Source: JACKAL01 sp964400355 | GTDB lineage: Bacteria > Bdellovibrionota > Bdellovibrionia > Bdellovibrionales > JAGQZY01 | DNA: 64,000 nt | NCBI GenBank assembly: GCA_964400355.1 | Contig: CAYNTO010000010.1 | Coordinates: 51,788-115,787 of the forward strand | Reading direction: 5' to 3' | Part shown: piece by piece, positions 1 through 8,859 of the stretch | Numbering within the stretch: position 1 is the first letter of the stretch | How the letters are laid out: each line of letters opens with the position of its first letter | Notes under the pieces: model-generated | Databases searched by the model: none | The model's input: only the letters and a program-made list of their open reading frames with translations | What the model was told of the DNA's origin: nothing | Translations under genes and position numbers: made by a program

Positions 1-869
1 ATCTAGGCTCACCCTCCGAAGGAATTCGCAACAAAACCCGCGAACAAATACTCACACTTTTTTCCACTAAGCTTCGCGATCAGAGTCCGTTTGCAAAAAA
101 ATATGCGAACTTTCGTTTTAATGAACTGGTCAACGACATCGCAGATTGGGTCGATCCCGATAAAACGCGCATCGATGGCGGCGCCGCTGAGTCGAGTCGC
201 TATCCAGAAATGCGCAACGATTTTATACCACCCAATCAGGCTTTTAAAACTATGGAAGAGCTACACATGATTTATGGTATGACTGACGAAATCTTCGAAA
301 TTTTAAAACCCGCTATCACACTCTACGGAGGCAAAGGAATTAACGTAAATTATGCCGACAAAGCCACCCTGATGGCTCTCGATGTAAAGATGACCGATGA
401 GGTCGTCGAACAAATTTTGCGTCGACGCAGCGACATCGCTCTCGGCGGCCCATTTAAAGACGAGCAAGATTTTTTTGGATTTCTCAGCGGCTACGGGATC
501 GACACCACAACTTTTAACGAAGAGCGACTTCCCCTCTATTACGACTCAGAAATCAATTTTAACGTGAGCTGCATTGGAATTGTCGGTAACGTTCAGCGGG
601 AAATCACCTCGGTGGTCTACGATTTTCAAAAGGTTCAGGCCCGTCTAAAGAACTCCCTTACAGAGGAAGGGCCAGGTTATAAAAAAGAGTGTAAAGACAA
701 GCAGGCTGAGGATTTGTACGAGTGTTTATGCGCAGATATCGCCGATGCGACAGCTAAAAAGAAATGTATCGACGAGAAAAGGGCCGCCGCTCAAAAAACC
801 CCAGACCAAAGTGCGGCTCCGAGCGCCCCGGCGGGCCCTCCGTACATTATCTTTCAAGACGTAAAGTAA
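1..869 (+). CDS. gspK: Type II secretion system minor pseudopilin GspK (5' truncated)
   Basis: C-terminal part of GspK, the large minor pseudopilin that caps the type II secretion pseudopilus in the periplasm. The frame is open from base 3 to the left edge, so the gene begins outside the window; the first internal ATG (base 210) is not the true start. Visible family traits are a WVDPD stretch followed by helix-hairpin-helix-like segments (NVNYADKATLMAL) and a closing beta region (CIGIVGNVQREITSVVYDF). The C terminus carries an extra Cys- and Lys-rich tail (KECKDK..ECLCAD) and an Ala/Pro linker. It is followed by gspL, gspM and gspN in operon order, which supports the call. Confidence 0.85.
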   Translation, partial: LGSPSEGIRNKTREQILTLFSTKLRDQSPFAKKYANFRFNELVNDIADWVDPDKTRIDGGAAESSRYPEMRNDFIPPNQAFKTMEELHMIYGMTDEIFEILKPAITLYGGKGINVNYADKATLMALDVKMTDEVVEQILRRRSDIALGGPFKDEQDFFGFLSGYGIDTTTFNEERLPLYYDSEINFNVSCIGIVGNVQREITSVVYDFQKVQARLKNSLTEEGPGYKKECKDKQAEDLYECLCADIADATAKKKCIDEKRAAAQKTPDQSAAPSAPAGPPYIIFQDVK

Positions 870-924
870 GCCCTCTAGCACAATTAAAATTGAACCGCAG
901 GTCGCTCTCCCTTAGACTTTAAGT

Positions 925-2550
925 ATGAAGTCCATAGGCTTAGAAATTACTCCCAGTGGCGTCGCCGTCACTCAGCTTTCCGCAGATAGAACCAGCTACA
1001 GCATTCTGAACGGCCATTTTTTTCCGCTCAATGCTGCAGACACTGACAACTGGGAGATCGACCTCCTCCAGGCTCTCAAAGAGATTCGCGAAATGTACAA
1101 TTTCGAAAACTCCACAGTCTGTGTAGCGATCAGTCAGTCATCGGCCAGCACCCGCAACATCAATTTTCCGTTCTCACGCCGCCTCGATATCATAAAATCG
1201 CTGCCGTTTGAACTCGAAGAAGAACTTCCGTTCGGTGCCGATGATGCCATCTTTGATGCAAAAACGGTGGCCACTAACGCCAACGAAACCAGTGTTCTCG
1301 CTTTTGCAGTTCGCAGCGAAGACGTTCAAAAAGTGCTCGATGTTCTCGCGCGCGTGCAGATCGAACCCGACATTCTCACCGTGGAAGGCTCGGCGTATGC
1401 CAACCTTTACGAAAACTGGGGTAGCGGTTCATTTTTACAAAGCGCCCCCGAAAGCATCCCCGCACCACTGCATATGCGATTTTTCTTCCGTCATGAATCA
1501 ACACTTGTGGCTCTATTCCGCGATCGCCAGTTGGTATTCGTACGCAGTATCGCTTGGGGCGAACGCAACCTCGTGTTTGAGCTCATGCGCCAATACAACT
1601 ATCCGTATGATCAAGCCGAGAGTATTATTCCAGATCATACCAAACTTTTGCTAACTGTTGCTGGCGCCAGTGCGGACGAAATCCGAATGTCTGACGTGGT
1701 GGAAAAGACTTTCCGCCCGTTCGTGCACGAGCTGCGCTTAATGTTTATCGAAATCCAAGATCGCTTTCAATCGCAAATCGAATCCGCGTCGGTTTCGGGC
1801 CGCATGGGCAACATCGAGAACATCAATGCTCTGCTCACTCGCTATTTCGGAATTCCTTTTAACACCGAGCGGATCGACGGCGAAGTGTTTAGCTCCTACC
1901 AAGTGGCGCCAATCGCATCAGCCGTGGAAAAGCTCACTATTGCGGTAGGCACAGCCATTGAAGGATTTAAGCGCCCGCGCAATCCTGCGATCAATTTGCG
2001 CCAGGGCGAATTTGCAAAGAGAAACCTCTTCCTCGAAAAAGCTTGGGCGAAGTGGAGTCATGCCATAATTCTCGCCGCCATTATTTACACTGGGCTTATC
2101 GTTTACGGCTTTGTACGAGAGCAAATTGCAACACAGCTGGATGATATGGCGTTTGCGCAATTGCAAAAATCGGCGAAACAGATTGCCAATATTCCCGAGC
2201 AGCGTGTGTCTCCGGAAAACGTGCAGGCCTACTTGGATGAGGAATCTCAAAAACAGAAAAACTTAAAAGTCTTTGAGCAGGTTCAGGATATTGAACCAGC
2301 GATGAAGGTGGTTGAGGCGCTCAGTCAGGAGCTTCCACTCTCTAAAGATAAAGGCTACGACATTCGCAAGGTCGACGTAAAATACGCAACGGTGACGATC
2401 GAGGGTGAAAGTCGCCAGCCGCACACGGTGAATTTGATTCGACAAAAATTAGAAGGCTTATCGGTGAACAAAAAAGTTGAAAAAATCAGCCCCACTGTAA
2501 AAGGGACTGGCGGAACTATGTTTGCGTTTCGAGTTCGTATTAAAGGATAA
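925..2550 (+). CDS. gspL: Type II secretion system protein GspL
   Basis: Inner-membrane assembly platform protein that links the cytoplasmic ATPase GspE to GspM. The N-terminal ~350 residues have the actin-like PilM/GspL fold pattern (start MKSIGLEITPSGVAVTQLS). A single transmembrane helix lies near residues 376-396 (HAIILAAIIYTGLIVYGFV) and is followed by a periplasmic ferredoxin-like domain. At 541 aa it is longer than the usual ~400 aa GspL. The stop is two bases before the gspM start, so the genes are cotranscribed and probably translationally linked. No strong Shine-Dalgarno sequence is visible before the ATG. Confidence 0.85.
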   Translation: MKSIGLEITPSGVAVTQLSADRTSYSILNGHFFPLNAADTDNWEIDLLQALKEIREMYNFENSTVCVAISQSSASTRNINFPFSRRLDIIKSLPFELEEELPFGADDAIFDAKTVATNANETSVLAFAVRSEDVQKVLDVLARVQIEPDILTVEGSAYANLYENWGSGSFLQSAPESIPAPLHMRFFFRHESTLVALFRDRQLVFVRSIAWGERNLVFELMRQYNYPYDQAESIIPDHTKLLLTVAGASADEIRMSDVVEKTFRPFVHELRLMFIEIQDRFQSQIESASVSGRMGNIENINALLTRYFGIPFNTERIDGEVFSSYQVAPIASAVEKLTIAVGTAIEGFKRPRNPAINLRQGEFAKRNLFLEKAWAKWSHAIILAAIIYTGLIVYGFVREQIATQLDDMAFAQLQKSAKQIANIPEQRVSPENVQAYLDEESQKQKNLKVFEQVQDIEPAMKVVEALSQELPLSKDKGYDIRKVDVKYATVTIEGESRQPHTVNLIRQKLEGLSVNKKVEKISPTVKGTGGTMFAFRVRIKG

Positions 2551-2552
2551 AC

Positions 2553-3185
2553 ATGGGAATCGAAGAGATTAAAGAACAGCTCAAAGAAAAATGGGACGAA
2601 GCCGTCAGCAAGGTGAGCGAAAGCGACACCTTCATACAGTTGAGCGAACGTTTTAGTAACTCTTCACCGGTTGTGCAAAAGGTAATCGTGTTTACGGTCA
2701 TCTTTTTTGCGGGCTATCTGGTGTACTCGATCCCTGCGGGTTTTATTAGCGCAGCCAATGAAAAAGAATCGAATTTTGTAGAAACCCGCTCGCTCATTCG
2801 CGGCCTCAACCGTTCGGCGCGCAATCCAGTTGTCACGCCGGATCAGTTTCGGGGTTTAGAATTCGAAGAGATGCGAGCAAAAATTGATGAGGCCGCTCGT
2901 CGCATTCAGGTCATCGACTCACAAAAAGGCACCGCTACGGCTGCGATTAAACCTCTTCCGTCGTCTGTAGTTCCTTCGGCCATAACACAAAATGGTTTAT
3001 CCTACGAATTTAAAAAGCTCACTCTCCGCCAAGCGGTGGCGATGAGCGAACAGATTTCCTCTCTGCATGCCAATACGAAACTTGCCGGCGTTTTGATCGA
3101 AGCCGATCGTGAGGATTCTCATTACTTTACAGTGCGCTACACGCTCAGTTCTTTATCGCTACCGATGAAGACGAAAAGGAAATAA
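2553..3185 (+). CDS. gspM: Type II secretion system protein GspM
   Basis: Small bitopic inner-membrane protein that partners GspL in the secretion platform. It has a charged amphipathic N terminus, one transmembrane helix near residues 46-66 (VIVFTVIFFAGYLVYSIPAG) and a periplasmic C-terminal domain ending in a basic KTKRK tail. The length of 210 aa is near the family norm. Sequence conservation in this family is low, so the assignment rests on topology and position between gspL and gspN. Confidence 0.75.
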   Translation: MGIEEIKEQLKEKWDEAVSKVSESDTFIQLSERFSNSSPVVQKVIVFTVIFFAGYLVYSIPAGFISAANEKESNFVETRSLIRGLNRSARNPVVTPDQFRGLEFEEMRAKIDEAARRIQVIDSQKGTATAAIKPLPSSVVPSAITQNGLSYEFKKLTLRQAVAMSEQISSLHANTKLAGVLIEADREDSHYFTVRYTLSSLSLPMKTKRK

Positions 3186-3187
3186 GA

Positions 3188-4174
3188 ATGTCTTTTTTAA
3201 AAAATATATTTCTTTTTCATAAATCTAAAATTTTTCTGTTCGTAGGACTCATAGCTGTATTCATGGTGATGTTTTTCCCTTATGATGATCTGAGTGATAC
3301 CATTACTTCGCAAGTTGCTACGGCAACGAACAACACCATTTACTTACAATTCGAAGATCTTTCGGTGGGATTTTTGCCCCAGCCTGGAATTAAAATGGCC
3401 AATGTGCTGTTTGAGAGTCCGTTTGCCTCTGAAATTCGCGTAGATACCCTTAAGGTCGCTCCATCGATCCTTGCACTATTACAAATGAAGCCTCTTGCTC
3501 GTATAAAAGCCTCCAACCTGTTCAGAGGCGAGCTGGATCTCACCACGTCGGGCAGTAGCAAAATAAAGGCTCCACAGGCCATCTCTGCAGATCTTGATTT
3601 TACCAACTTCGATCTCAACTCCCTTGTCAAAGCGCTTGTTCCTTTTCCCATGAAAGCCAATGGCAAAGCGAGTTTAAATGCAGTTGTGGATTTAGACCTA
3701 GAAATGAAGAGTCAGCCCGAAGGAGAGCTCCAGCTCACCTCTCCAAGTGTGCAAATCCCGGCCTTTAACTTTGAATCCGTTACAGCTGATGCCGGTGGTC
3801 GCCCACTCAAACAAGCTATTGCCATACCGTCCATCGATATGGGGCGCGTACAGGTTAAAGGCAAAATGAAAAACGGCAAACTGGCATTTTCTGATACAGT
3901 TCTCGGCTCCGCCAAAGACGATATCTTTGCCCGCATCGGTGGCGACATGGATATTCGCACCACTCCGGCAGGCGTGATGCCGACCTACTACAACCTGCAA
4001 ATCGACGTCACCCTAAAGAAATCCTTTCTCACCAGTCTCGGCGTTTACTCCAGTATGCTCGACCTATTGATCGGCAAAGACAAAGTCAAAGAAGTTGCCG
4101 ACGGCAAACGCTACATGTTCCGCCTCCAATTCAACCCCAACACGGACCCCATGCCCAACTTTGCGCCCTACTAG
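3188..4174 (+). CDS. gspN: Type II secretion system protein GspN
   Basis: GspN-type accessory protein. An N-terminal signal anchor (FLFVGLIAVFMVMFFPY) is followed by a long beta-rich AsmA-like periplasmic domain with repeated amphipathic strands. It starts two bases after gspM and ends the visible gsp operon. The stop codon lies in the loop of a perfect 10-bp hairpin (see the next entry). GspN is absent from many type II systems; here it has the form found in delta-proteobacteria-like and Bdellovibrio-like lineages. Confidence 0.8.
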   Translation: MSFLKNIFLFHKSKIFLFVGLIAVFMVMFFPYDDLSDTITSQVATATNNTIYLQFEDLSVGFLPQPGIKMANVLFESPFASEIRVDTLKVAPSILALLQMKPLARIKASNLFRGELDLTTSGSSKIKAPQAISADLDFTNFDLNSLVKALVPFPMKANGKASLNAVVDLDLEMKSQPEGELQLTSPSVQIPAFNFESVTADAGGRPLKQAIAIPSIDMGRVQVKGKMKNGKLAFSDTVLGSAKDDIFARIGGDMDIRTTPAGVMPTYYNLQIDVTLKKSFLTSLGVYSSMLDLLIGKDKVKEVADGKRYMFRLQFNPNTDPMPNFAPY

Positions 4175-4184
4175 GGGCGCAAAG
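4159..4184 (+). terminator. Hairpin spanning the gspN stop codon
   Basis: A perfect 10-bp stem (CTTTGCGCCC / GGGCGCAAAG) with loop TACTAG that contains the TAG stop of gspN. No T-tract follows, so intrinsic termination is uncertain; it may instead protect the 3' end of the operon mRNA. Confidence 0.4.
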
Positions 4185-4299
4185 CCACCTGATAATCGCA
4201 CCCTACTAGGGAGCAAAGCCCTCCCCCTTGCGCTGGGTCTCACTGGACCTTTACATTTGTTGGAATCACGAGTTTAATGAAGTCAACAAAAGGACGGTT

Positions 4300-4839
4300 A
4301 TGAAAAAACTCATTTTTATTTTTGTGTGTATTTTCACGGTCAGTGCTATTGCCGGAACGGGTTCTCGCAAACCCGCAAGCGACGACGAAATGGTGACCTC
4401 CGATGGATCGTCAGAAGCACCCTTGCAGGCGCTGAGCCCCGAACCTCTTCCACGCAGTCCTTCAAAAATTACAGATTCCAACTTTACCGATCAGTTGATG
4501 CGCTTGATGACGAGTAAGGAAAACTCCGCATTCGCCAATCCACCAAGAGACGGTGCGCTCTCTTTTACGGCGAAATTCAGATGCGTACAAAAAATTGCCA
4601 CCGCACAGGGCCTCAAATGCTCCTCGTATTCCGTCGACGAGGCACACTCGGTAACTCTCAGTAAGAATCCGCGCTTGTTGGCGGCACTGCAAAAGTTTTT
4701 AGCTCAAAACAAACAGTACTCAAAAACCGTGTCTATGGACACCATCGAATCCAGTGTAACCATTACGTGCCACAAGCCACCGGCCACAGATCATGTGGCG
4801 AGTAAACCGTACTGCGTTCCCCATCCTGCCGCAATTTAA
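4300..4839 (+). CDS. Secreted protein of unknown function (179 aa)
   Basis: Not recognised. The chosen ATG is preceded by AAAAGGA at good spacing and opens a clear signal peptide (MKKLIFIFVCIFTVSAIAG); an upstream in-frame start at 4228 lacks this logic. The mature protein is polar and Ser/Pro-rich at its N terminus, and has four cysteines in its C-terminal half. It probably acts in the periplasm or outside the cell. It is a separate unit from the gsp operon, with an intrinsic terminator downstream. Confidence 0.7.
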   Translation: MKKLIFIFVCIFTVSAIAGTGSRKPASDDEMVTSDGSSEAPLQALSPEPLPRSPSKITDSNFTDQLMRLMTSKENSAFANPPRDGALSFTAKFRCVQKIATAQGLKCSSYSVDEAHSVTLSKNPRLLAALQKFLAQNKQYSKTVSMDTIESSVTITCHKPPATDHVASKPYCVPHPAAI

Positions 4840-4870
4840 GGTTTAAGACCGCACTTTGTATATAGATATG

Positions 4871-4896
4871 AGGGCTCCTTTTAGAGGGGCCCTTTT
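4871..4896 (+). terminator. Rho-independent terminator
   Basis: Stem AGGGCTCC / GGGGCCCT (one G-U wobble) followed by TTTT, 32 bases after the stop of the plus-strand secreted protein. It overlaps the last codons of the convergent protease gene. Confidence 0.6.
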
Positions 4897-6413
4897 GCAT
4901 TGAACATGGTTGGATTTATTTGCCAGTTGCCGGCACTGTCCTGCGCTTTGATACACAAAATGGTATCGCCCGTCGGCAGTTTGAGTGGCGGTCCTTTGTG
5001 TGCTGCATAGTCTTTTTGTTTCTCGCACTCTTTGGCATTTTTCACTTTTTTGTATCCAAAGCCAGCGGCACCCATGTCGGTCCGATCTTTGTAGTTTATC
5101 GCCAGTGTAGTACCGTGAATCGTCACATCCACTTCCGGTGGTGTACGATCGATGGTGATCGTTTTCGCATAAGCTTTCCCCGGCCCATCCCACTTGATTG
5201 TACCATCGCTCTGCTGGATACCACCAATCAAACAGAGATGATATTTGCCTTCGGGATCTCTATTTTTTGAGTCGTACATTACACCGAGCGGTGATGGTGG
5301 GATTTCCGTGTACTCGCCTGCCGTTGTGCAGTCGCCGTTACCGAGCGGAACGAGTCTGTACTTTGCATTGGTGTAGGGTGCCGGAAGTGGTGAGTAAATT
5401 TTTAATGTTTGCATGTTCGCACCGCTCTGCTTAAACGCCGGAGCGGATTCCTTGGCCAAATCGCAGTCCGCAGGAGCCACTGTCCACTTGCACTGTTGAA
5501 AACAATTATTCAGTGGGCCGGTTTCAAAACCATAGGTTTTGTAAGGCACATAATTGTGTTTTGCATCTTTGTCGATCTCACAGGGCGAATTGGCGGGACA
5601 GCGCGGAGATCCCGGCCCGGGGTTGCTTGTGCCGGTATTGACAATCCCAACCACCTCGCCCTTGCTATTGAACATGGGTGAACCGGAAGATCCTTTTTGC
5701 GATGGACAATTGGTGGAGATAGCCTCGGGCCAATACCAATCGCCCTCGATGAGTCCCACTTTTTTTTCAAGCTGGCACTGGGCTTTGCGATGGAAAATAA
5801 TAGTGTCTGGAGTTTTCTCAAACGGTCGCCCAACAGTTGTGATTTCCTGTGGAACCGACGAGTCGGCCATTTTGTAAGAAGGAATTTCTTTGGCCTCCAG
5901 TTCGGCGTAGGTCATATTGATTTCGATCATCGCCACGTCCTTTTCCTTCATCGAAGCATAAAGAACTTTCGTGCTGGTGGCTTTAACTCGTTCTTCCTCT
6001 TTAGCTCCCGCAAAATCGCCAAATGTAAATTCCATTCCGGTGGCTGATTTGTCGCGAAGTATGCGATTGGGATCACCTAGTTTTTCCTTTTTCTTCGCTT
6101 GAGTGCTGCGCGTGACTCCATTGGCATCCAGGCTCTTCGTGCAATGACCATTGGTCATCACAATGGCTTTTTGCGTTTTATAATTCATGCAACCAGGAGG
6201 GCGAACAACAAATGCTGTACAGCTATATCCATCGTTGTTCATGGTCGCCACACCACGATACTTTTTGCTCTCTTCGTCGCTCGCCTGCACGAGCGGCCAC
6301 TGCTCCGTCGTTACAGTGCTCTCCGGGGCGATCTCTTTGATTTCCTCTGCGATCCCATTTGTGCTCAATAACACAACACCCAATAACACACTGATCTTTC
6401 GGATTTTACGCAT
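4881..6413 (-). CDS. Secreted trypsin-like serine protease
   Basis: Chymotrypsin-fold (S1 family) endopeptidase, exported by a signal peptide (KISVLLGVVLLSTNGIA). The triad is readable: His90 in TNGHC, Asp159 in KDVAMIEI and Ser243 in GSSGSP, counted from the start used here. A C-terminal region after residue ~425 has an Ig-like pattern ending TILCIKAQDSAGN. The first possible ATG is 15 bases upstream, but AGAGGGG lies between the two ATGs and points to the second. Substrate is unknown; a secreted protease next to type II secretion genes suggests export by that system. Confidence 0.85.
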   Translation of the reverse strand: MRKIRKISVLLGVVLLSTNGIAEEIKEIAPESTVTTEQWPLVQASDEESKKYRGVATMNNDGYSCTAFVVRPPGCMNYKTQKAIVMTNGHCTKSLDANGVTRSTQAKKKEKLGDPNRILRDKSATGMEFTFGDFAGAKEEERVKATSTKVLYASMKEKDVAMIEINMTYAELEAKEIPSYKMADSSVPQEITTVGRPFEKTPDTIIFHRKAQCQLEKKVGLIEGDWYWPEAISTNCPSQKGSSGSPMFNSKGEVVGIVNTGTSNPGPGSPRCPANSPCEIDKDAKHNYVPYKTYGFETGPLNNCFQQCKWTVAPADCDLAKESAPAFKQSGANMQTLKIYSPLPAPYTNAKYRLVPLGNGDCTTAGEYTEIPPSPLGVMYDSKNRDPEGKYHLCLIGGIQQSDGTIKWDGPGKAYAKTITIDRTPPEVDVTIHGTTLAINYKDRTDMGAAGFGYKKVKNAKECEKQKDYAAHKGPPLKLPTGDTILCIKAQDSAGNWQINPTMFNAKGPL

Positions 6414-6676
6414 AACACCCCTCTGCACATGATGTGTGCATCAAAATATCTATGGGATATCATTGCACATTTTTTCCCGTCTCGAGAATGAAAAATCCGC
6501 CGAAAAGTTTCCGAGGCTTTAGTCGGGTTTGCCTATTGACCGTGCTTTTGAAATTTGGGAAAAAGGATTCGCCTGTATATGTACTGCGGAGTTCAGCAGG
6601 CGTAAACCCTCCGGAAGCGTCTCGAGTGGGACGAAATAATCGGAGCTTAACAACACTATAAAAGTGGGGGTAAATC

Positions 6677-7108
6677 ATGTCCGTAAATAAAGTTATTATT
6701 ATTGGTCGTTTGGGTGCAGATCCTGAGTTGAAAACTTTGGGTTCAGGTCAAGCTGTTGCCAACTTCAACATCGCTACCAGCGAAAACTGGGTGGATCGCG
6801 AAGGTCAAAAACAAGAGCGCACCGAGTGGCATCGCATTGTGGTATGGGGCAAGCTTGCCGAAATCTGCAGGCAGTACCTGGCTAAAGGTCGACAAGTTTT
6901 TGTCGAGGGCAAATTGCAAACGCGCTCCTGGGAAGATCAACAAGGTCAAAAGCGTTACACCACGGAGATTGTGGCTAACAACATCCAGTTTATTGGTGGA
7001 GCGGGCGATCGCGCGAGCGCTGGCGGAGCAAATCCAAACAGCGGTGGCGGGGCCATGGATTTTTCTCCAGAGCCAAGCTTCGATTCCAGCGAAGAAATTC
7101 CGTTCTAA
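6677..7108 (+). CDS. ssb: Single-stranded DNA-binding protein SSB
   Basis: Binds ssDNA during replication, repair and recombination. The N-terminal ~110 residues form the OB fold with classic SSB blocks (NKVIIIGRLGADPE, TEWHRIVVWGKLAE, YLAKGRQVFVEGKL). A Gly/Ser/Asn linker leads to the acidic partner-binding tip EEIPF. Length (143 aa) is slightly short for the family. GTGGGGG precedes the ATG. It is monocistronic, with a hairpin downstream. Confidence 0.97.
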   Translation: MSVNKVIIIGRLGADPELKTLGSGQAVANFNIATSENWVDREGQKQERTEWHRIVVWGKLAEICRQYLAKGRQVFVEGKLQTRSWEDQQGQKRYTTEIVANNIQFIGGAGDRASAGGANPNSGGGAMDFSPEPSFDSSEEIPF

Positions 7109-7134
7109 CCGTCCATAATATTATTTTTTAATAG

Positions 7135-7172
7135 CTTCTGGGCCTAAAGCCCAGAAGTCTCAATAGCTTTTC
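7135..7172 (+). terminator. Terminator hairpin after ssb
   Basis: Perfect 9-bp stem CTTCTGGGC / GCCCAGAAG with a 5-base loop; a weak T-rich stretch (TAGCTTTTCTT) follows. Confidence 0.55.
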
Positions 7173-7190
7173 TTGGCTATACTCGGCGCG

Positions 7191-7213
7191 GGCCTTACTA
7201 TCAGTATAAGGCC
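7191..7213 (+). promoter_or_regulatory. Hairpin occluding a ribosome binding site
   Basis: GGCCTTA at 7191-7197 pairs perfectly with TAAGGCC at 7207-7213, with two more pairs inside after a bulged C. The second arm contains the AAGG Shine-Dalgarno of the outer-membrane-like gene whose ATG begins four bases later. This could limit or switch translation; the role is inferred. Confidence 0.4.
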
Positions 7214-7216
7214 ACT

Positions 7217-8107
7217 ATGCGACCACACACGATCTTATTTTTCATTTTAGCGTTCTTGTTCTGCGGCTCAACACATGCAGGTACAGTTGTTAAATCCAAG
7301 GGCAAAAAAGTGTATATCATTTTCGACAAGAGCGAAGGTGGCACTTTCGCCAAAGACGACCTGTTCAATATTACCGACAAGAGCGGAAAAAAAATCGGCG
7401 TGGTCGAACTTAAAAAAGTAAAAGGCCTAAAGGCTATTGGCTTACTGAGAAAAGGCAAAGCGACAAAAGGCAACGGCACCTTATTCCGCTCGGTGAGCAA
7501 AAAAGCTAAAAAAATGAAAACGCTCGGTGATGTTAAATCTGCGGAGCAGGATATGGAAGCCGAAGCGGATCTCAATTACGCGCCCGACACCACTCGCCTC
7601 GGCTTACAGTTTGGCTACGGTTCGGCGAAACAAGATGTGGTTCAAGCGGATGGAACATCTGCTCAATCCGGAAAGAGTATGTCGGCAAAAATGCTCGTCG
7701 ACATGCCCCTGTTCGGAAATTTTAAATTGAATATGGGCTTTGGCGCCGAAATGTTCGAAGTTTCTGGCACAGGACAAAATGCGCAAACCGGTGTTCCCGA
7801 AACGCAAATCTCTACCAAAATCAATTTTCTAAGTGTCGACGCCATGTTGAAGTGGGTTATGTTCCGCAGTGGTAGCTTTAGAGGTTATGTTTTAGGTGGC
7901 GGAGGAATTCTCCACCCTCTTTCTAAAACTTCCGATTCTATTGATCCGGGCACTATTACCAGTTTGGCGGTGGGTGAATTTGGCGCGGGAATGGAATTTA
8001 AAGTTGCTGGTTGGTCTATTCCTCTCGATTTTATTTACTACTACTTTCCATCCGGGGATTCGGTGGAAACCTCTCTGATGTCTGTGCGGATAGGCTTTTA
8101 CTTTTAA
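7217..8107 (+). CDS. Secreted, probably outer-membrane beta-barrel protein
   Basis: Not assigned to a named family. A signal peptide (FFILAFLFCGSTHA) is followed by a ~90-residue Lys-rich domain (GTVVKSKGKKVYIIFDKSEG..) that resembles a small SH3-like or FlgT-type periplasmic domain, and then by alternating amphipathic strands (LGLQFGYGSA, FKLNMGFGAEMFEV, SLMSVRIGFYF) ending in an aromatic residue, as in outer-membrane barrels. The stop overlaps the ATG of the amidase gene (TAATG), so the two are translationally coupled and may act together in the envelope. Confidence 0.7.
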   Translation: MRPHTILFFILAFLFCGSTHAGTVVKSKGKKVYIIFDKSEGGTFAKDDLFNITDKSGKKIGVVELKKVKGLKAIGLLRKGKATKGNGTLFRSVSKKAKKMKTLGDVKSAEQDMEAEADLNYAPDTTRLGLQFGYGSAKQDVVQADGTSAQSGKSMSAKMLVDMPLFGNFKLNMGFGAEMFEVSGTGQNAQTGVPETQISTKINFLSVDAMLKWVMFRSGSFRGYVLGGGGILHPLSKTSDSIDPGTITSLAVGEFGAGMEFKVAGWSIPLDFIYYYFPSGDSVETSLMSVRIGFYF

Positions 8108-8856
8108 TGCGTAAATTTCTCGTTGCCCTTTTGTTGGCAGCACCCTCAGTGGCGGTAGCTCGGCCCTTACAAGTGGCTATTGACGCTGGCCATGGTGGTT
8201 CTGATCACGGAGCAGTTTACAAAAAAGTGTACGAATCCACAGTTACCATGGGCATAGCCCGCCAACTTCAATCGATTCTTCAGCAAGATCCGCAGTTCTC
8301 TTCGTTTCTTGTTCGCAGCGAAGACAAAAGCATGGAACTCCACGACCGCGTGCGCGTGGCGCGACAAAAAGACTCGGATCTGTTTATAAGTATCCACGCC
8401 AACTCGTCACCAGATCCCGGTTCGCATGGAATGGAAATCTATTTTCGCAATGAACTCGAACCGGATCAGGAAAGTTTGCGTCTCGCGAACCAGGAAAACC
8501 AACTTAAGCTCGCTCACAAGGGCTCGCAAAAAATGGGTGACATCCAAAGTATCACGCAGGATCTCAATCGTTCAACCAACACCTTGCGCAGCTACGAGCT
8601 GAGCTGGCACGTGGTGGATCAATGGAAGGTGCCATTTTCCTCGAAGCGCAAACAACCTATTAAGCAAGGTCCGTTTCATGTGATTCATCAGGGCATTCCC
8701 TCTGTACTGGTGGAAGTTGGTTTTATTACAAATGAAAAAGAAGCTTTGCGTTTAACCTCAGTCGACTACCAAAAACAAACCGCGACTGCTATCTACAAGG
8801 GCCTGAAAGACTACAAAGAAACGCTGGACAAGGGACAAACCAAAGCTCTAAAGTGA
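8107..8856 (+). CDS. N-acetylmuramoyl-L-alanine amidase (Amidase_3, AmiC-like)
   Basis: Periplasmic Zn amidase that cleaves the bond between muramic acid and the stem peptide. A signal peptide (FLVALLLAAPSVAVA) precedes the catalytic domain. Zn and catalytic residues are visible: His29 in IDAGHGG, Glu43 in YESTV, His97 in SIHANSS and Glu203 in VEVGFITN. It is shorter than AmiC because no AMIN domain is present. The ATG overlaps the upstream stop; a longer in-frame extension to 8011 lies inside the upstream gene and is not credible. Confidence 0.92.
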   Translation: MRKFLVALLLAAPSVAVARPLQVAIDAGHGGSDHGAVYKKVYESTVTMGIARQLQSILQQDPQFSSFLVRSEDKSMELHDRVRVARQKDSDLFISIHANSSPDPGSHGMEIYFRNELEPDQESLRLANQENQLKLAHKGSQKMGDIQSITQDLNRSTNTLRSYELSWHVVDQWKVPFSSKRKQPIKQGPFHVIHQGIPSVLVEVGFITNEKEALRLTSVDYQKQTATAIYKGLKDYKETLDKGQTKALK

Positions 8857-8859
8857 GCT

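Noticed and set aside
6530..6676. Sigma-70 promoter before ssb (TTGACC and TATAAA)
   Set aside because: The two boxes are not at proper spacing, and the TATAAA is too close to the start codon.
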